Shown here piece after piece: positions 34,642-47,475 of a stretch of 64,000 bases of DNA (the first letter of the stretch is position 1; each line of letters begins with the position of its first letter). Where the stretch lies: NCBI RefSeq assembly GCF_009017415.1, contig NC_092409.1, positions 4,836,001 to 4,900,000 of the forward strand. Direction: 5' to 3'. Below the pieces are notes generated by a model, which saw only the letters and a list, made by a program, of their open reading frames with translations, ran no database searches and was not told the origin of the DNA. Both the position numbers and the translations under genes were made by a program. The DNA comes from Aspergillus flavus (lineage: Eukaryota > Ascomycota > Eurotiomycetes > Eurotiales > Aspergillaceae).

Positions 34642-36457
34642 CTATGCCACAGGAGGAGCGACTGTCTGGTTAGGTAGCGGCTCCCGTCCAGGGCCTGCGG
34701 TGGCCGAGCCCGGCGGCAGTTGTTGCTGATGCTGGTTCTGGAGTTGCTGCTGTTGGATCAATTGCTGCTGGGCGATCTGCGGCGTGGTAGCAATCTCAGG
34801 AGCCTGACGGTATAGGACGATCTCGGACTGTTTGAAGTACCGACGGGCATCTATTCGGGAAGCACGTAGGGTCAGTATACTGGACTAGAAAAAAATTCGG
34901 TAATCCGGCGTTTCTTTCTGCAAAATTGGTGGAAACTGGGGGTGGGGCCGACCACGCGAGGAAATTTCCAGACGTGGATTAGTGTGGGGGCAGCCAACCG
35001 GGGGGAGCGTCGGGAGAGAACCCCCTCAACGCAGCCGACCTCTTTGGCGAGTTCCCGGCCCGATTAGCCGCTCTTGAATGGCCCGACGACTGGTCAATAA
35101 CCGACCGGTTATTGACCCAGAGAGTGGGATGCCGTGGGATGTTGGGTAGAGAGAAAGTGGTAGCCTGAGGTTTTCAGGCCCCGCGTACCCACCCACCCAA
35201 GACGTCGAAGAAGAAGATTGATCGGCATGTGAGGTGAAAAACGAATTCGTGTATTGAAAGGATTAAAGGTGAAATGCATGGAAATATAAACAATACGGAT
35301 ACGCGCAAACATACCTTCGTCAATAAGCACCAGACTCAGATAATAACGAGTTGAGTATTTCTTGTTAACGTCTCGGAAGGTTGGAGTCAAGTCAAACCCT
35401 CCGAGGAATAAACGAATGGGGATAGTCTCGCCTGGTCTTAATTAGTACAAGTGCTGTGACACGCGGTCCTCCGTAGGCTTTCTGGCCAAAGGCACAAGAA
35501 GCTATCAGATAACTCAAATTACGGGGCAAACTCTAATAACTCACCTCTGGAGGGAGAACCATCCATGATCTATCGCAAAGCCAATCAGTAAATGTCCTGT
35601 CGTGTAATTCGAGGTTTGTAGAAAACTGTCGCAAGCTTACCTCAAACCGCACCAAAGTCTCACTTTCATTGTATTGGTTCGGGGGCGATCCGGTCGTTTC
35701 ACGTCGAATAATAGAGAGCTCCATATGCTTGATCTTTAATCGCACCAGAAGGAAGTAGATGCGCCCCACAATAACATCCTTGAGATGATATTTGGACTTG
35801 GAATATTCGAACTCGATGTGCAGGCAATCCTCAATACCAACATCCATCTTGATAGGACTGTTGGTCTCCGGGGGCATGCGATAGGAGTACACCCATAAAT
35901 CTTTCTCCCGGATTACGTCGGCCATCCGCCTCGAGACCGTCACACGGACAAAGTATCGCAGCTTCACATTGATACCATTGTAGGACTCGTATTGCTTTTC
36001 GATGTTCTTGAAGTTGAACGGGAAGGTTTGAGGGTGTTGCAGCTCTCCAGGTGCTGCGAGCTCTTGCACTAAGGAGAGGAACTCGTAATGGTTACCGCGA
36101 TCATAGAACATCTCTGGGAAGAAGGTTCGCGTTAGCGTATGCTGAGCGTAGCATGGTCGACTGGATACTCAAGAGGCACAGGGACCATGATGCGTGGGGA
36201 TGCGCAGGACGTTGATGACGAAACCAGTATTCCATACCAATCGTGCCAATGAATTGCACCTTAATGCCCGTATGCTCTAATCGCTTTCCATCCTTGGGTC
36301 TCACAGTGACGGCACCCTTCACCGATTCTCCATCCATATACAGTGGGACTCTCTCGCGACGGCCCTTGTCGAGCTTGACATCCACGGTCTGACGTTCATC
36401 GCTATCTTCGAGGACGACGTCAATGTCGACAGGGGTGGAGAAGAAGAGAGAGGTCAT
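34642..36457 (-). CDS. vps26: Retromer subunit Vps26
   Basis: Five exons (36457-36238, 36113-35641, 35569-35545, 35431-35315, 34850-34642) give 347 residues. Arrestin-like N and C lobes show MFYDRGNHYEFLSL, YFVRVTVSRRMADVI, GIEDCLHIEFEYSKSKYHLK, GETIPIRLFLGGFDLTPTFR and KKYSTRYYLSLVL, all Vps26 signatures. It joins Vps35 and Vps29 in the cargo-recognition core that returns receptors from endosomes to Golgi. Exon 3 is a 25-nt microexon (IMDGSPSR). Intron 4 (35314-34851, 464 nt) is far longer than others here and holds a 26-nt palindrome. The C-terminal tail is Gln-rich (QQQLIQQQQLQNQHQQQ). Confidence in the call is very high; the last intron is supported by frame and conserved flanks. Confidence 0.95.
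35092..35117. repeat. Near-perfect palindrome inside vps26 intron 4
   Basis: Two perfect 12-bp arms, GGTCAATAACCG and CGGTTATTGACC, flank a 2-bp centre (AC). It can form a tight hairpin in either strand or act as a dimer-binding site. It lies in the long intron, in a locally GC-rich stretch. Confidence 0.85.
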
Positions 36458-38920
36458 CGTGGGTCAAGGGGTCAGATAGACGGCTCAATGACCACTGCAG
36501 GATTGACAGGACGACTAAGCTAGATTGGAATTCGTGCAGTCGTTACGGTCACCAGTTAGAATTGGATATTCCAAGTATGGCCATTGTCGCGGACCGCCGC
36601 TTTCCAACGGCTCGGGCGTGACTTGGCATAATGACGGCTTATGTAATTCACCGCCTTCCCCAACTGTATGCTTATCTACTGAAAAGGGCCAGAAGAAGCC
36701 CTACCTCACCACCAATACCCTATCCACGATGCCTCATGATATCATTGCTCATTTGGAATACGACGCATGAATCTTTGTAATACCCCATCGTTCGTGGTCA
36801 AAGCTCCTCCCGAACCGTAGTTCTGCTGCCCGATGCCATGGCGGCGGTCACACCGTTCATGTAGAACTGTACCAATGATGGTTTCTGCCCTCCCCCATTT
36901 AAGATAGACATTATGATAAGATTGATAAATCACTGGAGGAAAATCTAATTCGAGCGGGGAGCACTAGTTCAGATATGCAGTATAAAATCTCCAGTATCAT
37001 CTGACGGTCAGCCCCAAGCGAAACGAAAATGATCCGGTCAACAACAGATTCATCGACAGGAGCCACGACGATTGTACATCCATACTCTGTACTACTTGCT
37101 ATAACTCTATGCCTTTGAGAAAGAGGGGTCAGGCGCATTAAATCTGGCATCCGTGCCCTGTCTTTCTCTCATCCAGGCTGGCTTTGGCCCTTCTGACGCG
37201 GGTTATGTGAAGCAGCACTGTTGGGCACATACACATTGGAAACGCTCGGATGATCATTGGCGGGACGGGAGGTGCAGCCGCTGGAAACAGATTTCCGGCG
37301 TACATGAAGATGAACAACAAATAAGGTTGCACTGTCGGAATACGACCTACGTCTGCGAAGATTTGACCTGCATTACATGTCCAGTGTCTACAGGCTTCCC
37401 CGGAATCTGCCCTGTAAATCTGCTGCATAATTGTCACGTTCTGGGGATGCTTTAGCCTTTGACAATCGACCATCTGCAAAATGGCGGTCTAAGACTCTAA
37501 GCCTGTTCGTGTCACACGACTGTAGTACTGTTATGAAGATGGGAAAAAGAAGCGGAGAAACTTCCAGGGATGTTTGTCCTCTCTTCCCGTGTCGAATTGA
37601 TCTATCGACCTGATACAAAAGTACCTATCCGTTAATTTCGCCGCAGTCTGGTACCTCCGAGTTGGTACCCCATGTTTCCTGGGTGGAAAGTTAAAAGAAA
37701 AAAGGGTAGAGAATAGGGCAGTCAGTGGCAGAAGCTTGATTGACACTGAGCTTGTCCTGACCGTTCAGAGTATCTTTAGGTCCATTTCCCCTTGATTTAT
37801 TGTACCCATATTTCCCAAGTAGGGTTCGGGCTTGACAATGTTCTTTTTATTTTTATTTTTATTTTTTCTTTTCCATCCCCTGGAAACATCATCGAAGACA
37901 ACGGAAGGTGACCCCATACTCAAGATGGTATAGCGTGGGGGAACCAACCCCCATCCATTGGCCTCGTATTGTAACATTACACCGATACATACGACCGTAT
38001 GGTATTGCCTTCCGAAACCCCGGGGCTGGGTGTGTAGTACATGACATCATTCTCTCAAGACCGGCGGCTTTTGAACCTCGTGGAGAATTACCGCCATTCC
38101 CGAGTACGACTGGCAGTTGAGTTGGAGGTTCGTATTCCTCTTTGTTGAAATTCAAAATCAAGCAGGGAAGTAGTCGGTAGATATTCTTTGAGTTAGCATT
38201 CTAGACCCTGGTCTTCACGTCAGGAGAATTGTAGTGGCCTTTATCCGGAAAGATACCGACTGATACGGATATGTATGGACGTGTATGGAAAGTGGGTAAA
38301 TAAGGTACTAATCGTTGACACTATATCGGATCTCCCGCTAATGACCAGACCGCCGGACTCTCTTCCAGTTTCAAATTATGGGGGTTTGGTTGCTTCGTCC
38401 CTGCTGAATATTTTTCCCCCACTCGAGGGGTTTTTCTTAGAATTAATATTGTTATTACTGCGCATTACTGCCTAGGTGTTTTTTATCCCATAATAACTGG
38501 TTTTATGAAATCTCTCCTTGCCCCCGTAGATGTATGACCCAATACCAACGTTCCCAATATAAAATGAAAATACCGTCCCCGGCCTCTGACCCACCGACCC
38601 AAATTTGATACTTACGTTTGAAGGAGATTTATGCCCTTTCATTCCCTACTTTTCTTTGCTCTGTGATTCTCCTTTTTCCTTCTTCTTCACTTGCTAGTTC
38701 AAAAGTACTCCCATACTTCTTCGCGGTTTCCAGTCCCCTCGCCTTCCCAACCGCCCTTTCACTATAGCATCTATCTATCCATCCGCTCACCTTACGTATA
38801 CATCCGCAAAACAACTCATTGGTCGAACCGTTCACACCTATCCCACGAATTGCGCCCATTGCACAACGTCATACACTCCCTCCGTCTTGCAAAAACCAAT
38901 CTCCTCCGTTCGAACTCACA
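36458..38920. other. 2.46-kb divergent region with no supported gene
   Basis: The largest gene-free stretch of the window lies between the vps26 and gluconokinase starts. Open frames up to about 113 codons exist on both strands but lack family character and splice logic. T-rich tracts occur at 37845-37873, and a strong pyrimidine-rich leader runs from about 38640 to 38910 before the gluconokinase ATG. It could hold a noncoding transcript or a fast-evolving small gene; I see no positive evidence for either. Confidence 0.4.
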
Positions 38921-39666
38921 ATGCTCTCTGCCGGAGAAAGGCCCCAGCCGGCTATCGGCAAGAATGCCGCTGCCACTCGCGCCCAATCATCCCTGAGTCA
39001 CTCGCCCGCCCCGATGTGGTCCGTCCAACCCAAGCCGGAGCAAGTCCAACACATCTGGGTCGTAACAGGTCCTGCCGGTTGTGGAAAGAGTACGGTTGGA
39101 CGAGGCCTGCAGGCCGCGCTGAACGTCCCATTCCTTGAAGGAGATGATGTAAGCCGAAGACAGCCTGGAGATTCGCATAGTTGACTAGATCCCACAAACT
39201 AACGGCTACATAGTTCCACTCGCAAAAGAACAAAGAAAAGATGGGCAGCGGCATCCCTCTCACAGACGCAGACCGCTGGGACTGGCTCATCTCGCTCCGC
39301 AATGCAGCCATCAAGGCCCTCTCGCCCTCGGAAGCAAACAACTTCCACCCCCCGTCGGGCGTGGTGGTTGCCTGCTCGGCCCTGAAGCAAAAGTACCGTG
39401 ATGTCATGCGTGTGGCTGCTTACGGCACGCCATCCGTGCAGATCCACTTCGTTTACCTGAAGTTGGATGAGAATGCCCTTCTGCAACGTGTCGCCGCCCG
39501 CCAGGCTCATTACATGAAGAGCACAATGGTCCAGTCGCAGCTGCAGGATCTCGAGGAGCCCAAGGGCGAATGGGATGCGCTGACCATTGATGCTCATGTG
39601 CCACAGGAGCAGGTTATGCGGGAGGTTCTGGAAGCGGTGAGGGATAAGCTTGCTGAGTATCAGTAG
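38921..39666 (+). CDS. Gluconokinase
   Basis: Two exons (38921-39148 and 39214-39666) give 226 residues. The P-loop is GPAGCGKSTVG (about 50-60), followed by FLEGDD-FHSQKNKEKMGSG, where the splice rebuilds the substrate-binding motif of the GntK family. PLTDADRWDWL and VVACSALKQKYRD are also diagnostic. The enzyme phosphorylates D-gluconate to 6-phosphogluconate for the pentose phosphate pathway, in the cytosol. The first 40 residues are a Ser/Pro/Ala-rich extension not needed for the fold. The upstream in-frame extension beyond the ATG lies in the pyrimidine-rich leader. It resembles yeast YDR248C. Confidence 0.93.
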
Positions 39667-40874
<1,208 letters not shown>

Positions 40875-42840
40875 TTACTCAGTATTCCCGACTTCCCGAG
40901 CCATGGTGATGTATTCTCCAGTGATCGGATCCCATTCTGTTTCTAAATCCTCTTTGTCGCAGAAGACTTTGAACCAATGTTCAAGCTTTGCGCGGTCATC
41001 TTTGTGATGCAAGTCGATCGGCTCGCTCCCAGGAATAAGCTGCACTAGGCGATGCTTCGGCTCCAGGTCGGTACAAGATGCCGCAAACTGAATACTGGCG
41101 GGACTTGCATTCTGTGGGACAACGGGTGCCTTTTCACGGTGATAGATGTAGTAAAATAGTTTCACCCTCGTACCGAACGCTATAATCGCAGGGCGCCCTC
41201 GTACAATAAACACAGAGTCGGGGCACTGTTCTAAGTGACTAAGCTGGTGCACCGCATATTCGATTGTCTTCATCCATTCCTCATGACTTTCGTCCTGTGG
41301 GTGGCGCAGAAAGGCTTGGAGGCCATTGCAGAAACAGTGGTACATGCCCAGCTTACGGTACCCTGGCGGGAGGAGGCATCGGTACTGGGCGCCACTTATC
41401 TGCACAAATTGTGCCACCTCAGGGTGTCTAGTCTCACGTTGGATCATACTCTGAATGTATCTGCCCCATGCGTCCTCGACGAAGCCGATATACTGGTAAT
41501 TAGGTATTTTAAAAAGCTTCGAGGAGTCCAAAGTTCTTCCGAAATGGTAGCAGAACCGCTCCCTGGAGTTGTCAGGAACCCTCAGAGGTAGGATAAGCAA
41601 GAAGTAAGACTTACGATATGGGCATCTGGACTTCATTGGTACAGGGCGTGTCTTTCGGAGACAACATTGGGTACTGCAAGGCTGCCAAGCTTATGACACT
41701 CCTCCTGGTAGTTTCTTCTCCAATCACAATATACAAATCTAGCATGCCCTTGTCGGTATTGCGACAGAAAAATAAATCCAAGTGCTGTACTTCGGAGTAG
41801 AACCTCTTCCCAGTTTGTATATCTTCAATAATGAACCGACGGGAGGATCCCATGTTTTGGGCGTCAATACCGACCACATCGTAGCCATCATTTAGACGAA
41901 ACTTGCGATCACTCAATTGCCGACAGCTGGCAGACACATTGGCCAGGTTTTTGTATGTTTGAGTGTCTGTAAAATGCATGACGGAAGTTAGAATTTCACT
42001 GGGGACTTTGCGTGACTTCGCATCCGCCAAATGCAGTCGGGCGGCTATATCCAGGAAACGTATCATCGATGTGAAGGTAATATCGACATTTTTATGTTCA
42101 TCCTCAATCACAGTCTTCATGTCATCACTGCCGTCGCTCGTCTCGCTGAAACGAGAAGCATCACCCCCCTTCTGTATCTTACATTGCAATGCATGATTGG
42201 CATTGGTTCCTGGCGTAGGAGGCTGGGTATCTTGCGCTGGCCTTGTGCGAGGTCCATTTAGATAATTGGAGCTCTCTTCATCGAAGTAGAACAAAGGCAT
42301 CAAGTCTGACCTCTGAACACGCACCCTACCACCCCCCTTCTGAACATGAACAAGGATAACGTCCAAAATTGAGAAGACCATGGCATAGAATTCATCCAAA
42401 CCTTGGTCAAGTCCGGCGTCTACCACCTCGATAACCGCTGCCTTTTCAACATCGACTACGTCCAGCCTAGAAGCTAGGTGTACGAGGACATTGCTGAACC
42501 AATAGGTACGGTTTCGAGGTGCTGATCCAGGCTCAGCACCGGGAAAATGGCGCTCATATAGGAAACATGGAAGCAAGTGACCATCTGGAAGTATGTAGTA
42601 GCCCTCCCTTTCGTAGCTTTTATCGAGAGCGTAGATGGACTCGAAGGTCACTTCACCAGCAGCAATTGACAGAAGCGCAAATGCTATTTCCTGGAACGAA
42701 AAGCTCTCAGGTGTCCACTCCAAGATGAACGGATCCAGGAGTTTCTTAAACGATCTATGAATACATGAGAAAGTACTCAGCAGCAGAGCCTCGCGGGGAA
42801 GCAGCATGTCGATTGAACCATGGATACCCTTTAATGACAT
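40875..42840 (-). CDS. Uncharacterised fungal protein, 637 residues
   Basis: Two exons (42840-41615 and 41562-40875) join across a 52-nt intron (GTAAGT donor, CTGAC branch-like sequence, CAG acceptor). I do not recognise the family. There is no signal peptide or membrane segment. The N-terminal half (LSTFSCIHRSFKKLLDPFIL, GYYILPDGHLLPCFLYERHF) alternates helical and strand-like parts. An acidic, Ser-rich stretch (SETSDGSDDMKTVIEDEHKN) lies near the middle. The C-terminal half has FVEDAWGRYIQSMIQRETRH and VFIVRGRPAIIAFGTRVKLF. The even composition and long exons argue for a genuine gene. It probably acts inside the cell. Function is not inferred. A purine-rich tract at 43057-43160 lies in its promoter (pyrimidine-rich on its coding strand). 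Confidence 0.8.
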
Positions 42841-43344
42841 TGGTTCAATGCCTAGCTTAGCCTACCATGATATTTTTCATCATTTTCAGGAATCTGGTGT
42901 ACGATGGCTTCCCCAAGGCCTTCAGGATAGCTATCAAACTGGTTCCAGTAGACGAAGTATCTACCGTGGCAACGGATGAATACAAGGCCTCTAGTTCCCA
43001 TTTTGGCCAACGGGTGACAGTAAATAACAGTCTAGGGCACCAACATATATAGCCACTGAAAGTGAAGGAAGAGTGGAGAGGAACTGCAAAGGAGATTTAA
43101 GGTGGAACAAAGGGTGTGAAGGTGGTTGAGGGAAAGAGGGGAAGAGGGGAAGAAAGTAGGTGACGTTAAACGCGGCGAAAATGGCAAGGTCGACGAGGCA
43201 ACAATCAGGCAGGCAGCAGGCATTCACTGACTGTCCCGCGAGACATGACAAGCCCCCCATAGGGACCCAGCACGCTCATATGTGACTAGTACCAGCATGT
43301 ACTACAAAGCCTAGATACCAGTTCTTTTAGGCTATCCTTGACGC
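42841..43344. promoter_or_regulatory. Promoter of the 637-residue protein gene
   Basis: 504 bp between two minus-strand genes. A purine-rich block (about 43057-43160) is pyrimidine-rich on the transcribed side, a frequent feature of fungal core promoters. No gene is supported. Confidence 0.45.
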
Positions 43345-45394
43345 TTACCACTCGGGAACTTCTCCCTGCTTTGGGACTTGAACTCTCACAACCTTATCAC
43401 AATTGAGCAGGCAAAGAGGGTCAAGAGCTTGTTTAAACTGTGAAAAGTTCAATCATTAGTAGATAGAATAGTAGAAGGCGAGGGATGACGCGAAGACATT
43501 GTGAAGGTTGTAACATACTCTGCGCATAGTATCGACTGTTGTCTTCCCGACTTCATGCTCCAGATAGTCCCTCTTCACCATTCCCACTCCATGCTCCCCA
43601 GTTACAGTCCCCTCCATTTCCACAGCACGCTTAACCATGTTGTGAACAACACTCTCTGCTACCTGGCGTTGATCATCATTAAAGAGGAGCATTGCTATTT
43701 CAGGGCGTGGTTAGTGAATATTCCAAACACCCTGGCATAAGTGTGAGTGCCTACCATGGAAGTTGCCGTCACCTACATGACCAACTATGCCTCCAAGTAA
43801 CCCGCTGGCAGAAATCTCCTCTCTAGTTTGCTCGATGATATCGGGCAGTCTGCTCATTGGCACAGCTACATCGGTAGTCCAGACATGATCCGTTGGCTGC
43901 TGTTTCATCTGCAGAATACTCCACAGCGCGACTTTTCTTGCACTCCACAACTCATCAACCTCCTCCGAATCGCGGGCAAATGTGAAAGTCTTCTTATTAG
44001 CATTCTCAGCTAATTCCTGAACGATCGCAATCTTCTCCTTCACTTCACCGGGCGCTCCAGAGAACTTGAAAAACAATGTTGGGGCCTCGTCCCACGAACG
44101 ACTCGTTGTTTGACTCGTGTTGATGCACTTCATCTGAACGTCATCAAGGAGCTCCACGGCGGCAATATTTACCCCCTTTTTGACCACTTCGGATACACAG
44201 CTGGCTGCATCCCGCACGGACGGGAAAGATGCAACTGCCACTGCTTCATTCATCGGCTTGACAGCTAGCTTCAATGTCGCTTCTGTGACCAGGCCAAGTG
44301 TACCCTCACTGCCGATGAATATCCTAGTCAGATCATAACCGGCGCTAGATTTCCGTGGCCTCTGCCTGGTCTTGATAATTGTCCCATCGGCCAGAACAAC
44401 AGTCAGAGACAGTACCCAGTCACGCATTGTCCCATAATGATAAGCGTTTGTTCCGGAACAGCCAGTACCGACCATACCACCGATCATTGCGCCGGGGCCA
44501 GGGTCTGGAGGGAAAAAGAGCCCATCCTTGGCGAGCTCTTCGTTCAATACTTCCCACTGCACTGCAGGCTGTACTACAACATCCAGATCATCTTTGTGCA
44601 CAGTTAATATTTGGTCCATGCCTTGGAAGTCAATGCAGACCCCTCCTCTAGTCGGCGCAAAGTGTCCCTCCAGACTCGTCCCCCCTGCATATGCTGTCAC
44701 TGGAAGTCGGCGTCGGTGACAGACTTCCATCACGCGGGAAACCTCTTTTGTAGTCGAAGGGCAAACAACTACTGAGGAGACTTCGGTTTTACTGGGAGAA
44801 TAAGATGACCACTCGGAAGTGGAGTAGGGTGCCAAAGCTTCCTTGTCACTGATGACGTTGTCCTTACCTAGGATACCAACGAACTCTTCAACTGCTCCTT
44901 GGATGTTGGAGGAAGAAGTATCGTGGCATGGTGCCGGAAACTCATTGAGCGGCGTAGTAGATGCCACTGCTGGTTCCGGGGGTTTTGCAATGCCTAAGTA
45001 ATAACCAGTAAGACCTGAGAGAAGGAGAGCTGAAGGGGGTTTGCTTAGTTAGTCAAACTATATCCTCCATCATAACATACTAATGCTGGGCAGCAGATAT
45101 ACTGCACATACCGGATGATGCAATAGCAATACCAACACCTGTAGTCCATTGCCTACGGAGTGGATAACTGGACGCCCCCTGTTTATGATATTCTTTGGCT
45201 AGTTAGCAGGAGTATACCCTGGAGGTCAAAGAACAATGCTCACCAGACTCCTGCCCGCCTTGAGGACCCACCGACATGAAAACCCTTGAGACTAAAGGCC
45301 CGCTTATCTTTTGCGAGCGAAATCTCGACCCGGTAAGACCGGAAGAGGCGGCCTGCCTTAGAGGGCGACCTGCCCTTGCGCCAACCCTTAACAT
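43345..45394 (-). CDS. Mitochondrial D-lactate dehydrogenase (cytochrome), FAD-dependent
   Basis: Five exons (45394-45244, 45198-45112, 45029-43755, 43694-43519, 43437-43345) give 593 residues. The N-terminus MLRVGARAGRPLRQAASSGL is a mitochondrial presequence, and a hydrophobic span (GVGIAIASSALLLSGLTGYY) near 75-95 suggests an inner-membrane anchor. The FAD domain has AYAGGTSLEGHFAP and FIGSEGTLGLVTEATLKLAV. The C-terminal half has GHVGDGNFHA, GEHGVGMVKRDYL and FKQALDPLCLLNCDKV, matching yeast Dld1. It oxidises D-lactate and passes electrons to cytochrome c. For intron 1, only the CTAACTAG acceptor at 45199 keeps frame; a later CAG would not. It is divergent from a FMN hydroxyacid oxidase gene. 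Confidence 0.93.
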
Positions 45395-46260
45395 GTTTTG
45401 CGTTTGTTTTTTTCTCGCTTCTGATGTGTAGCTTATGACAACAGGAGGGGAAAGAAGTGCCTATTCGCGCGCTAGGTATTGCAATGCCTTCCAAGTGCTG
45501 GTACCATTTGTGAATGTGGGTGCCACTTTATCGGCTGAAGCGGGTGACCTTCATATAATCGTCCTCGTCGGCCGAATGGATCTTTTATTCGATTTCCATA
45601 GTGTTACCGAAACTAGATATGTTAGACGACTCAATTCTCATGGACAGACAGTACGTCTCTCGGGGTTAGACTGGTTCTCCCCGAAAAAATGGTACGAAAG
45701 CTCGTTGACGTCATGCCACTTAAGGGCAACTGAGCGCAACGCCAGTAGTATGCATGTTCACATCCAATTGGACTTCCGTCCGAGGTCGTACGATTATCAA
45801 GGCATCTCCATATTAACCCTGACATTATTGGTTAATGTATAAGAGACAAGCTTCTTAGAACACAGCATGACTATAGTCATTTCTATCGGCCGAAAAGAGA
45901 TCTCCGTCCCTTGCGGCAGCTAAGCTGAACCCTGAACCCACCAGGCGGGTCTTAAAGTGACATAGTTCGCGACCGTGGTACTGTACTTACGTCAATCGTA
46001 CAGTGTTCGGCCGGCCCGAATCGATTATTCTTGGTCTGCCTTGATCGATGAAAAACCTCTACTGAACATAGCCGGTTGACCGGGTTCATTGTCATGGAAG
46101 CCGGTCTTGTACCGAGACATGCCCAGAGTTGCTCGAGTATAAATGGGAGTGAGAGCATTCGCTTCTAGTTAGAGCTCTATACGCACAGCATATGAATTTC
46201 ATACATCAGACCTGAATACGCAAAGAGCCAAAGAGAAGGAGTCAAGCACACTTCGCAACG
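45395..46260. promoter_or_regulatory. Divergent promoter of D-lactate dehydrogenase and FMN oxidase genes
   Basis: 866 bp between two outward-facing hydroxyacid-oxidising genes. At 45980-46004 an inverted repeat (arms ACTGTAC and GTACAGT, 11-bp loop) encloses TTACGTCA, a bZIP-type site. No gene is supported. Confidence 0.5.
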
Positions 46261-47475
46261 ATGTCTACAAACCAGCACAATCCATTGCCATACACCTACG
46301 AGACGAAAGTCTATACCGAGGGACTCAACGACAAAAAGCCCGCTATCACATTTGATCCTTTCAAATGGGAGGGACTGGCTAAAGAGCGCCTCTCAGCAGA
46401 TAGCTTCGGCTATGTCTGGGGCTCGGCTGGAACGAGAGAAACAGATGATAACAACCGGAAGGCATTCAGGAAATGGGGCATCGTCCCATCTCGTCTGGTT
46501 AAATCGGACTTTCCAAGTTTGAAGACGACGCTGTTCGGTGAGGATTACGAGTACCCGATCGCAATCGCACCAGTGGGGGTGCAGCGGATTTTCCACCGCG
46601 ATGGTGAGGTTGCTGTTGCTTCCACCGCACAGAATGAGGGGATAACGTACATCCTGAGTTCTGCATCTTCGACTAGTATTGAGGACGTCGCAGAAGCCAA
46701 TGGAGATGGATCCCGCTGGTTTCAGTTGTACTGGCCGTCATATGAGCACAACGACATAACAGCCAGCTTGTTGAAACGCGCCAAGGCTGCCAACTATAAG
46801 GTCTTGGTGGTCACACTCGACACCTACATCCTTGGATGGCGCCCCTCGGACTTAGAAAATGGGTATAATCCATTCCTCCGGAAAGACAACATCGGGGTCG
46901 AAATTGGCTTCTCCGACCCTGTGTTTCAGAAGAAGTTTGCGGAAAAGCACGGCAAAAGCATCCAAGAAGACATGGCGACTGCGGCGGCCGAATGGGCTCA
47001 TATGATATTCCCTGGGATGAGCCATGGGTGGGAAGACCTCCAATTCCTTCGGCAGCATTGGGATGGCCCAATCGTACTGAAGGGTATACAAACGGTCGAG
47101 GACGCAAAGCTGGCAGTTGAGTACGGAATGCAGGGAATAGTAGTATCCAACCATGGCGGACGCCAGCAGGATGGGGGAGTAGGATCTTTGGACATGCTTC
47201 CAGACATTGTCGATGCGGTGGGAAAAGATCTAGAAGTCATCTTCGATTCTGGCGTGCGTTGCGGTGCTGATGTAGCTAAGGCTCTAGCGCTAGGGGCCAA
47301 AATGGTCCTTATCGGTCGGCCCTACGTGTACGGACTTGCCATCGCTGGTAGGGAGGGTGTCCGCCATGTACTACAGAGCACCTTAGGTGATCTACAGCTT
47401 ACTCTTCATCTGTCGGGGATCAGATCTGTGCAGCCAGAGCACCTTAATCGATCTAGACTACGACGGATGGATTAA
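46261..47475 (+). CDS. FMN-dependent 2-hydroxyacid oxidase/dehydrogenase
   Basis: A single exon encodes 404 residues. The TIM barrel has PIAIAPVGVQRIFHRDGEVA, FQLYWPSYEHNDI, VVTLDTYILGWRP, and the active-site SNHGGRQQDGG with His near 298 and Arg near 301. IFDSGVRCGADVAKALALGA is the FMN phosphate site. The family includes lactate 2-monooxygenase, lactate oxidase, glycolate oxidase and mandelate dehydrogenase; the sequence most resembles fungal lactate monooxygenase-like members. No presequence is visible, so it is probably cytosolic or, less likely, peroxisomal (no SKL end). Its divergence from D-lactate dehydrogenase suggests a lactate-related pairing. The exact substrate is not decided by the sequence. 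Confidence 0.92.
   Translation: MSTNQHNPLPYTYETKVYTEGLNDKKPAITFDPFKWEGLAKERLSADSFGYVWGSAGTRETDDNNRKAFRKWGIVPSRLVKSDFPSLKTTLFGEDYEYPIAIAPVGVQRIFHRDGEVAVASTAQNEGITYILSSASSTSIEDVAEANGDGSRWFQLYWPSYEHNDITASLLKRAKAANYKVLVVTLDTYILGWRPSDLENGYNPFLRKDNIGVEIGFSDPVFQKKFAEKHGKSIQEDMATAAAEWAHMIFPGMSHGWEDLQFLRQHWDGPIVLKGIQTVEDAKLAVEYGMQGIVVSNHGGRQQDGGVGSLDMLPDIVDAVGKDLEVIFDSGVRCGADVAKALALGAKMVLIGRPYVYGLAIAGREGVRHVLQSTLGDLQLTLHLSGIRSVQPEHLNRSRLRRMD

Noticed and set aside
37987..38040. ACATACGACC, identical to the first ten bases of fungal 5S rRNA
   Set aside because: The match ends after ten bases and the internal control region is absent; treated as chance.
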